A DNA stretch of 12,701 nucleotides, taken from UBA7672 sp036733305. GTDB lineage: Bacteria; Pseudomonadota; Alphaproteobacteria; Caulobacterales; Hyphomonadaceae. A program made the position numbers and the translations under genes. Under the pieces are notes generated by a model. That model saw only the letters and a list, made by a program, of their open reading frames with translations, had not been told where the DNA came from and made no database searches. Every line of letters begins with the position of its first letter. Within the stretch, counting starts at the first letter, position 1. Of the stretch, positions 7,318-12,701 are shown one piece after another. Location of the stretch: the NCBI GenBank assembly GCA_036733305.1, contig DAINAT010000108.1, forward strand, positions 1 through 12,701, written 5' to 3'.

Positions 7318-7843
7318 TCGCGCGCCGGTACTGGAGACCGAACGGCTGGTGCTGCGTGGGCACGTGGTTGGCGATCTGCAGGCCTGCTTGCCGATGTGGA
7401 ATGATCCGATCGTGACGCGCTTCATTGGCGGCCGCGCCTACACGCGCGAGGAAGTCTGGCAACGGGTGCAACGTTATGCGGGGTCCTGGGCGCTGCTTGG
7501 CTATGGCTTTTGGATGATCTCCGAAAGAACCTCAGGCACGCTGATCGGCGAGATCGGCATTATGGACGCCAAGCGCGACATGCAGCCGCCTTTTGGCGAT
7601 GATCTGGAATTGGGCTGGGCGCTGTTGCCGGAGGCGCATGGCAAGGGCTATGCGAGTGAGGCGCTGGGGGCCGTGCTCGATTGGGAGAAGCGCGTCCTAA
7701 ACGGCGACTGTCTGGTGGCGCTTATCGATCCGGACAATGCGCCTTCCATCAAGCTGGCCAACAAGTTCGGCTTCAAGGAGCGTTCGCCAACAGTCTATCG
7801 CGGCGTAGCCACGGTCCAGTACGAACGGCGGAGAGACGCATGA
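7298..7843 (+). CDS. GNAT-family N-acetyltransferase (RimJ/RimL type)
   Basis: A 181-residue acetyl-CoA-dependent acetyltransferase. The N-terminus LETERLVLRGHVVGDL is the typical RimJ/RimL-like first strand. ELGWALLPEAHGKGYASEAL (about 104-123) holds the acetyl-CoA pyrophosphate-binding loop HGKGYA (114-119). DPDNAPSIKLANKFGF (about 145-159) is the usual C-terminal helix with Asn and Ser before the last strand. I choose ATG 7298 because the family begins here; an earlier in-frame ATG at 7262 would add 12 non-conserved residues inside astB. The gene overlaps astB by 20 bp and its TGA overlaps the glpK ATG by 4 bp. The substrate is unknown; family members acetylate protein N-termini, amino acids, drugs or small metabolites. 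Its place between arginine and glycerol genes does not settle the role. Confidence 0.88.
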   Translation: MTSSGFDRAPVLETERLVLRGHVVGDLQACLPMWNDPIVTRFIGGRAYTREEVWQRVQRYAGSWALLGYGFWMISERTSGTLIGEIGIMDAKRDMQPPFGDDLELGWALLPEAHGKGYASEALGAVLDWEKRVLNGDCLVALIDPDNAPSIKLANKFGFKERSPTVYRGVATVQYERRRDA

Positions 7844-9315
7844 GCGATGGTGTGATCCTTGCGCTGGATCAGGGGACGACGTCCAGCCGCGCGATGGCGA
7901 TTGGCCTCGATGGCGTTATTGTCGCGTCTGCGCAGGAGGAGTTTCCGCAGATATTCCCGCAGTCCGGCTGGGTAGAGCATGATCCGGAAGCGATCTGGCG
8001 CACACAGCGGCGCACGGCCGAACAGACGCTGACGCGGCTGGGTTCACGCAAGGTGGCGGCAATCGGTGTTACCAATCAGCGTGAAACGGTCGTGATCTGG
8101 GACCGCAAGACGGGCGCGGCGATCCACAATGCTATTGTATGGCAAGACCGACGCACGGCGCAGCGGACGCAAGAGCTTGCGGCCGCGGGGCATCAGGATG
8201 CGGTCGCCGAAAAGACCGGGCTTGTGCTCGACCCGTACTTCTCTGCATCGAAGATGGCATGGATACTTGATGCTGTTCCGGGCGCCCGCGATCGCGCCAA
8301 ACGGGGTGAACTCGCGGCGGGGACTATTGACTGCTTCCTGATCTGGCGGCTCACCGGCGGGAAAGTGCATGCGACCGATGCGACGAACGCCTCGCGTACA
8401 TCGCTGTACGATATTCGCGCCGGCAAGTGGGATGCCGATCTGTGTGAGTTGTTTGGCGTGCCGATGACGTTGCTGCCGGAGGTGAAGGACTCCGCAGGCG
8501 ACTATGGCGTCAGCGACATCTTCGGGCCCAGTCTGCCGATCCGTGGCGTGGCGGGGGACCAACAGGCAGCACTCGTCGGGCAGGCTTGTTTTGAACCTGG
8601 CGACGTCAAATCGACCTACGGCACGGGTGGTTTCCTTGTGCTCAACACTGGCGCGGAGTTGAAGCGATCCAAGTCGCGGCTTCTGGGGACCATCGCGTAT
8701 CAGTGCGGCGGTGTGACGACCTATGCGCTTGAGGGGTCGATCCTGTCTGCAGGCTCGACGATCCAGTGGTTGCGGGATGAGCTGAAGATCATCCGGGACG
8801 GCGCTCACGCAGGAGATCTGGCGAAGAGCGTAGCGGATACCGCCGGCGTCCACCTTGTTCCCGCATTCGTGGGGCTCGGGGCGCCGCATTGGGACTCGGA
8901 CGCGCGAGCGGCTATTCTTGGCCTGCAGCGCGGTTCGACGATTGCTCACATTGCACGAGCGGCACTGGAGAGTGTGGCGTTTCAGACAGCGGAGCTGTTG
9001 CAGGCGATGGCAAAAGATGGTGTCGCCCCACAGCGTTTGCGTGTCGACGGTGGGATGGCGCGAAACGACTGGCTGCTGCAGTTCATGGCGGACATTCTTG
9101 GCATCGAGGTCTTGCGACCGAAGAACACGGAAACGACGGCGCTGGGGGCTGCCATTCTGGCGGCTGTCGGTGTGGGCGAGTTCGCTTCGCTTGATGAAGC
9201 GTCGGCGTTGTGGAAGCTGGATCGTCGGTTCTCTCCAGCGATGGATGCGGGTGAACGGTCGCGACGGCTGGCGGGCTGGGTTGAGGCTATCGGGCGCGTA
9301 AAAACAGCACGCTGA
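7840..9315 (+). CDS. glpK: Glycerol kinase
   Basis: Phosphorylates glycerol with ATP to sn-glycerol 3-phosphate in the cytoplasm, trapping glycerol for catabolism and lipid synthesis. The 491-residue product is slightly shorter than E. coli GlpK. FGGY-kinase features: the ATP/phosphate loop LDQGTTSSRA (9-18), NQRETVVIWD (79-88), WQDRRT (101-106), the catalytic Asp240 in AGDQQAALVGQ, STYGTGGFLVLNTG (258-271), and the second family signature around GSTIAHIARAALESVAFQT (365-383). The start ATG at 7840 overlaps the acetyltransferase stop, and GGAGAG at 7830-7835 is a strong Shine-Dalgarno, so it can be translated well by itself. An upstream in-frame start at 7681 lies inside the acetyltransferase gene and is not credible. 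No glpF, glpD or glpR is adjacent, which is unusual for a glpK locus. Confidence 0.96.
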   Translation: MSDGVILALDQGTTSSRAMAIGLDGVIVASAQEEFPQIFPQSGWVEHDPEAIWRTQRRTAEQTLTRLGSRKVAAIGVTNQRETVVIWDRKTGAAIHNAIVWQDRRTAQRTQELAAAGHQDAVAEKTGLVLDPYFSASKMAWILDAVPGARDRAKRGELAAGTIDCFLIWRLTGGKVHATDATNASRTSLYDIRAGKWDADLCELFGVPMTLLPEVKDSAGDYGVSDIFGPSLPIRGVAGDQQAALVGQACFEPGDVKSTYGTGGFLVLNTGAELKRSKSRLLGTIAYQCGGVTTYALEGSILSAGSTIQWLRDELKIIRDGAHAGDLAKSVADTAGVHLVPAFVGLGAPHWDSDARAAILGLQRGSTIAHIARAALESVAFQTAELLQAMAKDGVAPQRLRVDGGMARNDWLLQFMADILGIEVLRPKNTETTALGAAILAAVGVGEFASLDEASALWKLDRRFSPAMDAGERSRRLAGWVEAIGRVKTAR

Positions 9316-9330
9316 CCGGACAAGGTTGGG

Positions 9331-9353
9331 GGCTCACAAGTCCGAAATGAGCC
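9331..9353 (+). repeat. Inverted repeat GGCTCA-N11-TGAGCC in the glpK-lyase gap
   Basis: A perfect 6-bp inverted repeat with an 11-nt spacer fills the 53-bp gap between glpK and the lyase gene. No T-run follows, so it is not a classical terminator. It may be an operator, an RNA-processing hairpin, or chance. I saw no convincing promoter boxes in this gap. Confidence 0.3.
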
Positions 9354-9368
9354 GCTAGGATGGCGCCC

Positions 9369-10271
9369 ATGAACACATCCATTGAAATGGTCGAGGTATC
9401 GGCTCGCGACGGGCTGCAGAACGAGCCGGGATTCTTCCCCACCTCTGACAAGTTGGAGCTTATTTCGCGCGCGATCGCGGCTGGCTCGAAGCGCATTGAG
9501 GTTGCCAGCTTCGTGCATCCGGGACGCGTGCCGCAGATGGCAGATGCTGAGGCGGTATGCGCCGCCCTGCCTAAACGCAGCCGGGAAGATGTTACCTATA
9601 TCGGCCTTACGCTGAACAAGCGTGGTGCTTTGCGGGCGTTGGAGACGCAGGTTCATGAGCTTGGCTCAGTCGTCTGCGCTACGGACGGCTTCGGCACGCG
9701 TAATCAGGGGCGCACGTCTGACGAGACGCTGGAAGATGCGATCGAGATCATCCGTCTCGCGAAGGAGCATGGCCGTTCGGCGCAGGCGACAATTTCCGTG
9801 GCGTTCGGTTGCCCGTTCGATGGCGAGGTTTCGGCCTCGCGTGTCGCAGAGATCGCGCGCAGACTGGCCGCGGCGGGGCCGCGTGAAATTGCACTGGGCG
9901 ACACGATCGGCGTTGCTGTTCCGAACCAGGTGAAAGCGGTGGTAGCGGCCGCGAAGGTGGCGGCGCCGGGAATTCCGATCCGCCTTCATTTCCACGATAC
10001 GCGCAACACGGCGGTCGCGAATGCGTGGGCAGGCGTCGAGATGGGAGCGGCCACGCTCGACGCGTCGATCGCTGGTATTGGCGGATGCCCGTTTGCTCCG
10101 AACGCGACCGGCAACGTCGCGACCGAAGACCTGCAGTATATGCTTCAACGGTCTGGCGTTGAGACGGGGCTAAGGCTTGATGGGCTGATCGATGCCGCGA
10201 AATGGCTCTCGAGCAAGATGGGGCGCACGCTGCCGGGCCTGGTCAGCCGCGCCGGAGGCTTTCCGAAGTGA
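9369..10271 (+). CDS. Hydroxymethylglutaryl-CoA lyase-like enzyme (HMGL family)
   Basis: TIM-barrel lyase of 300 residues that should cleave HMG-CoA (or a related 3-hydroxyacyl-CoA) to acetyl-CoA and a keto acid; HMG-CoA cleavage is the last step of leucine breakdown. Motifs: VEVSARDGLQNE with the catalytic Arg13 and metal ligand Asp14, RVPQMADAE (53-61), the metal-binding HFHD (His207, His209), and the flexible catalytic-Cys loop GGCPFAPNATGNVATEDL with Cys240. Two segments differ from mitochondrial-type HMGL: FVHPGR where the classical enzyme has FVSPKW, and CATDGFGTRNQG where it has an SE-F-KKN pattern. A different substrate is therefore possible. Start ATG 9369 has AGGA 8 nt upstream; ATG 9360, three codons earlier, would abut that element and is less likely. 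Its TGA overlaps the GTG start of the CoA-transferase gene. Confidence 0.87.
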   Translation: MNTSIEMVEVSARDGLQNEPGFFPTSDKLELISRAIAAGSKRIEVASFVHPGRVPQMADAEAVCAALPKRSREDVTYIGLTLNKRGALRALETQVHELGSVVCATDGFGTRNQGRTSDETLEDAIEIIRLAKEHGRSAQATISVAFGCPFDGEVSASRVAEIARRLAAAGPREIALGDTIGVAVPNQVKAVVAAAKVAAPGIPIRLHFHDTRNTAVANAWAGVEMGAATLDASIAGIGGCPFAPNATGNVATEDLQYMLQRSGVETGLRLDGLIDAAKWLSSKMGRTLPGLVSRAGGFPK

Positions 10272-11452
10272 GCGGCCCGCTTGAGGGGCTGCTTGTCATC
10301 GAGATGGGCTCGCTGATCGCTGGCCCATTCTGCGGCCAGCTCATGGGCGATATGGGCGCGGACGTCATCAAGATTGAAGCACCCGGCGATGGCGACCCGA
10401 TGCGGCAATGGGGGCAGGGCGCAAAGCCTGCATGGTGGCGCGTCATTGGTCGCAACAAGCGGTCGCTGTCGCTCGATTTGCGTCAGCCGGGCGGGCAAGA
10501 GATTGCGCGCAAACTTGCCGCGAAGGCGGATATCCTGATCGAGAATTTCCGGCCGGGCACGCTTGAGAAATGGGGCATGTCGCCGGCGGTTCTGCATGCC
10601 ATCAATCCACGGCTGATCATCGTGCGGGTGTCGGGCTACGGCCAGACCGGACCATACGCGGATCGCGCGGGGTTCGGGCTTGTCGGCGAAGCAATGGGCG
10701 GATGGCGCTATCTCGTAGGCGAGCCGGACCGGCCGCCCGCGCGCATGGGCATTTCGATCGGCGACACGTTGGCCGCTTCATACGGTTGCATGGGGGCGCT
10801 GGCCGCCTTGCATCACCGCGAGAAGACCGGGCGCGGGCAGGTGGTGGATTCAGCGCTTTACGAGTCGGTGCTGCAGGTGACTGAATCTTTGTTGGCCGAC
10901 TTTGGCGCGAGCGGGCACATGCGCACACGCTCTGGTTCGATCCTTCCAGGTATTGCTCCCTCGAATGCCTATCCCTGCAGCGATGGCGACATTGTTATTG
11001 GTGCTAACCAGGATAAGGTTTTTGCCCGCTTTGCCGAAACGATCGGTAAGCCGGAGTGGGCCGAAGACCTCCGGTTCAAGACGCACCACGCGCGTGGTGA
11101 GCGGCAAGCCGAGCTGGATGGCCTGATCTCGGACTGGACGAGGCAGTACTCGGTTGCCGAAGTTGACAGGATCATGTCGGAGGCGGGCGTTCCCGCCGGA
11201 CCGATCTATCGCCCGGACCAGATGCTGAACGATCCGCAGTTCGTGGCGCGCAATGCGATCTATTGGGAAGAGCACCCAAAACTGGGTCGTATTCCGATGC
11301 AGAACGTGTTTCCCAAGCTGTCCGAAACACCCGGCGCGATCCGCCGCCCCGCGCCGGATGCGGTCGGGCAGCATTCGGACGAGATTTTATCGTCCATTCT
11401 CGGTTTTGACGGCGAAGCGCTGGCGCAGCTGCGCCGTGATGCTGTCATCTGA
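10268..11452 (+). CDS. CaiB/BaiF family (family III) acyl-CoA transferase
   Basis: Moves CoA from an acyl-CoA donor (often succinyl-CoA) to a free carboxylic acid. The protein has 394 residues, normal for family III. Features: N-terminal PLEGLLVIEMGSLIAGPFCGQLMGDMGADVIKIEAP, RNKRSLSLDLRQPGG (62-76), DILIENFRPGTLEKWG (88-103), VSGYGQTGPY (121-130), the catalytic Asp166 in SIGDT that forms the acyl anhydride, then KTGRGQVVDSALYESVLQ. I choose GTG 10268: a perfect GGAGG lies at 10254-10258, 9 nt upstream, and GTGA overlaps the lyase stop. The in-frame ATG at 10202 lies inside the lyase and adds 22 non-conserved residues. Pairing with the lyase suggests it makes the lyase substrate. Human SUGCT, of this family, accepts glutarate and 3-hydroxy-3-methylglutarate (from memory), which fits such a role. 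The exact acid is unknown. Confidence 0.92.
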   Translation: MSGPLEGLLVIEMGSLIAGPFCGQLMGDMGADVIKIEAPGDGDPMRQWGQGAKPAWWRVIGRNKRSLSLDLRQPGGQEIARKLAAKADILIENFRPGTLEKWGMSPAVLHAINPRLIIVRVSGYGQTGPYADRAGFGLVGEAMGGWRYLVGEPDRPPARMGISIGDTLAASYGCMGALAALHHREKTGRGQVVDSALYESVLQVTESLLADFGASGHMRTRSGSILPGIAPSNAYPCSDGDIVIGANQDKVFARFAETIGKPEWAEDLRFKTHHARGERQAELDGLISDWTRQYSVAEVDRIMSEAGVPAGPIYRPDQMLNDPQFVARNAIYWEEHPKLGRIPMQNVFPKLSETPGAIRRPAPDAVGQHSDEILSSILGFDGEALAQLRRDAVI

Positions 11453-11465
11453 TTGTCGCCGCGAT

Positions 11466-11482
11466 AGCTCAATTTTTGGGCT
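11466..11482 (+). terminator. Weak hairpin after the CoA-transferase gene
   Basis: AGCTCA (11466-11471) can pair with TGGGCT (11477-11482) with one G-U pair and a 5-nt loop. A short run of four T follows only at 11494-11497. At best this is a weak terminator for the long rightward transcript; it is the only candidate seen between the CoA-transferase and protease genes. Confidence 0.2.
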
Positions 11483-11495
11483 GAAACCGGGGCTT

Positions 11496-11523
11496 TTGTC
11501 AGCCGCCAAGTGCGGACTATGTT
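11496..11523 (+). promoter_or_regulatory. Possible promoter of the M48 protease gene
   Basis: TTGTCA (11496-11501) and TATGTT (11518-11523) are separated by 16 nt and resemble sigma-70 -35 and -10 boxes. Transcription would begin near 11530, within or just before the leader hairpin at 11528-11542, and about 26 nt before the ATG. Confidence 0.35.
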
Positions 11524-11527
11524 AGGC

Positions 11528-11542
11528 GGATAGATTCTATCC
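11528..11542 (+). other. Leader hairpin or operator GGATAG-ATT-CTATCC before the protease gene
   Basis: A perfect 6-bp inverted repeat with a 3-nt centre, ending 3 nt before the GGAGA ribosome site (11546-11550). It overlaps the predicted transcription start, so it could be a repressor site or a 5' RNA-stabilising stem. Confidence 0.4.
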
Positions 11543-11555
11543 ATTGGAGACGCGC

Positions 11556-12383
11556 ATGTGCGAGAACCATAACGTCGCCCGCCCGCAAGTAGTGTCACTG
11601 GACGGCATGCACCGGCGCGATGTCGTGCGCCGTCTTTGGGCCGGCACCATGCTGCTTGGCGTTGCGTCCACAGCGGGCGGTTGCGCGAGCGCCGCTGATT
11701 TCCTCGCGCCGTCAGACGCTGATCTTGTCCCCATGGCCGCGCAGGCTTGGGAAGAAACGAAAAAGCAGACGCCGATCTCCAAAGACGCGCGCGCAAACAA
11801 ACGCTTGCAGACGGTGGGCAACAAGATCGCGAGCGTGGCGAACGTGCCCGGCGCCCAGTGGGAATTCATTGTGTTCGACAGTGAAGAGAAGAACGCTTTC
11901 TGCCTCCCGGGCGGCAAGGTTGGCTTCTACAAAGGCCTGCTCGATTTTGTGGACAATGACGATCAGGTCGCAGCCGTGCTGGGCCACGAAGTCGGCCACG
12001 TCGTTCTGCGCCATGCCGCGCGCCGGATCGGTCAGGAGACTCTTACCAGCGTCGCCATCCAGGGCGCGGGGGCGCTTGTCGGTTCGCAGGTGCAGATGAG
12101 TTCGGAATCTCTCAACATGGTGATGGCTGCTGCCGGCGCTGGCGCACAGGTGGGTATCCTTCTGCCATTCAGCCGTTCAAACGAGACCGAAGCAGACCGG
12201 ATTGGCGTCGATTACATGAAGCAGGTTGGCTACGACGTGAAACAGGCCGTACGCCTTTGGGAAAAGATGGGCGCCGCGTCGGGCGAACGTCCGCAGGAGT
12301 GGATGTCGACTCACCCGAATCCGGAAAGCCGCGTAGCGGATCTGAAGCGCTACATTACGGAAAAAGGCTACGCGACCTTCTAG
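11556..12383 (+). CDS. M48-family zinc metalloprotease, probable lipoprotein (LoiP/Oma1-like)
   Basis: A 275-residue peptidase expected to act in the periplasm on misfolded or outer-membrane proteins, as LoiP (YggG) does in E. coli. The zinc site is clear: HEVGH at 144-148 and the third ligand, probably Glu210, in SRSNETEADRIG (206-217). The STHPNPESRV motif (251-260) near the C-terminus is typical of this subfamily. The N-terminus has two Arg pairs (HRRDVVRRLW, 19-28), a hydrophobic stretch (about 29-40) and AGGC, making Cys43 the likely lipidated residue. The Arg-rich n-region could mean Tat export, although the consensus is imperfect. ATG 11556 has GGAGA 5 nt upstream. A TTG at 11544 lacks a ribosome site. 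An ATG at 11607 would give a more conventional signal peptide length but also lacks a ribosome site. It appears to be a single-gene unit with its own promoter and a terminator at 12407-12457. Confidence 0.92.
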   Translation: MCENHNVARPQVVSLDGMHRRDVVRRLWAGTMLLGVASTAGGCASAADFLAPSDADLVPMAAQAWEETKKQTPISKDARANKRLQTVGNKIASVANVPGAQWEFIVFDSEEKNAFCLPGGKVGFYKGLLDFVDNDDQVAAVLGHEVGHVVLRHAARRIGQETLTSVAIQGAGALVGSQVQMSSESLNMVMAAAGAGAQVGILLPFSRSNETEADRIGVDYMKQVGYDVKQAVRLWEKMGAASGERPQEWMSTHPNPESRVADLKRYITEKGYATF

Positions 12384-12406
12384 TCGCATAATCGCAAGCG
12401 GCGTGG

Positions 12407-12457
12407 GACGCTGCCAGCCTTGGCTTAAGCCAACGCCGGTGGCGTCTCAGCTTTTTT
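12407..12457 (+). terminator. Probable rho-independent terminator of the protease gene
   Basis: GACGCTGCC (12407-12415) pairs with GGTGGCGTC (12438-12446) in a 9-bp stem containing two G-U wobbles. The loop contains the perfect palindrome TTGGCTTAAGCCAA (12420-12433), which can form its own stem. A run of six T at 12452-12457 follows after a 5-nt gap, lying within the 3' end of the converging gene. No T-run is found on the other strand, so it suits the rightward protease transcript. Confidence 0.45.
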
Positions 12458-12701
12458 CACGGACCTGTCTGGGCTCATAGATCGCCCAATGTCGGCAGCT
12501 CATGATGTGTCGGGCAGCCGATAGCATCTGTACATCCAGCGTCACGATCAGGTGGCCTTTGGACTCGACGTTCTCCGCAACGACGGCGCGGACCTCGACT
12601 TCTTCCCCGTCATGGAGAAGTCCGTGCATGTTGATGTCGCTTTCGACGTGGATCCACGGTCCCAGACGGACATTGTCAGCCAGCACATAGTTGGCGCGTC
12701 G
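12447..12701 (-). CDS. C-terminal part of a probable hotdog-fold (thioesterase/dehydratase-like) protein (partial, cut by right window edge)
   Basis: The frame is open on the minus strand from the window edge to TGA at 12447-12449, giving 85 C-terminal residues; the start is outside the window. Alternating strand-like segments, with LGPWIHVESDI, then DGEEVEVRAVVAENVESKGHLIVTLDVQM and a closing RHWAIY strand, look like the second half of a hotdog fold as in acyl-CoA thioesterases and MaoC-like hydratases. The GPWIHVES and KGHxxVxLDV patterns recall uncharacterised alphaproteobacterial hotdog proteins, from memory. The catalytic N-terminal part is not visible, so the reaction cannot be stated. 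An internal GTG at 12684-12686 is not taken as start because the frame continues upstream with plausible coding sequence. Its 3' end overlaps the T-run of the converging protease terminator. Confidence 0.5.
   Translation of the reverse strand, partial: RRANYVLADNVRLGPWIHVESDINMHGLLHDGEEVEVRAVVAENVESKGHLIVTLDVQMLSAARHIMSCRHWAIYEPRQVREKS

Noticed and set aside
7681..7839. Upstream in-frame extension of glycerol kinase
   Set aside because: It lies within the acetyltransferase gene in another frame, and the kinase's conserved start is preceded by a strong ribosome site at 7830-7835.
8044..8949. A 301-codon open frame on the minus strand inside glpK
   Set aside because: Antisense shadow of a clear glycerol kinase; Arg-rich, low-complexity composition, no family motif, and no ribosome site that I could support.
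10202..10267. In-frame ATG extension of the CoA-transferase
   Set aside because: It lies inside the lyase gene and adds residues before the conserved family start, while the GTG at 10268 has a GGAGG 9 nt upstream.
1..12701. Possible mobile element, defence system or CRISPR array
   Set aside because: No transposase, integrase, nuclease, toxin-antitoxin pair, direct repeat array or clear change in base composition was found by eye; the genes are ordinary metabolic and envelope functions.

Overview
The window is a stretch of GC-rich bacterial chromosome with densely packed genes. Gene content (succinyl-transferase arginine catabolism, a CaiB-type CoA-transferase beside an HMG-CoA-lyase-like enzyme, a Yip1-family membrane protein, an M48 lipoprotein-like protease) and short ATGA/GTGA overlaps fit an Alphaproteobacterium. 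The Caulobacterales/Hyphomonadaceae neighbourhood is my best guess, from memory of where these families occur. No rRNA, tRNA, CRISPR array, insertion sequence, integrase or phage gene was seen.

Layout. The left edge (3-470, +) carries the C-terminal end of a protein that resembles a family of large polytopic membrane proteins. It converges on a 14-TM DHA2/EmrB-type efflux pump (467-2131, -), and the two stop codons share the palindrome CTAG. A 197-bp divergent region (2132-2328) follows. It holds a likely pump promoter with a 16-bp TetR-style palindrome over its predicted start, a second 16-bp palindrome, and a likely promoter and hairpin leader for the rightward genes.

From 2329 to 11452 eight genes run rightward almost without gaps: a Yip1-domain protein with an extra C-terminal domain, astA, astD, astB, a RimJ/RimL-like GNAT acetyltransferase, glpK (glycerol kinase), an HMG-CoA-lyase-like enzyme and a CaiB/BaiF CoA-transferase. 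AstA, AstB and AstD are three of the five steps of the arginine succinyltransferase pathway. AstC and AstE are not in the window. GlpK feeds glycerol into central metabolism. The lyase/CoA-transferase pair looks like a two-step module that activates a hydroxy-dicarboxylate with CoA and cleaves it. Together this is a nutrient-scavenging catabolic cluster, probably one transcript or two, with a possible break in the 53-bp gap before the lyase.

After a 103-bp gap with its own likely promoter and leader hairpin comes a lipoprotein-like M48 zinc protease (11556-12383, +). It converges, over a probable terminator, on the 3' end of a gene on the minus strand that looks like a hotdog-fold protein (12447-12701, cut by the window edge).

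Most of this is ordinary metabolism. I see no convincing new defence or mobile system. The points most worth a second look are the Yip1 fusion protein heading the ast cluster, the lyase/CoA-transferase pair with non-canonical lyase residues, and the orphan operator in front of the pump.
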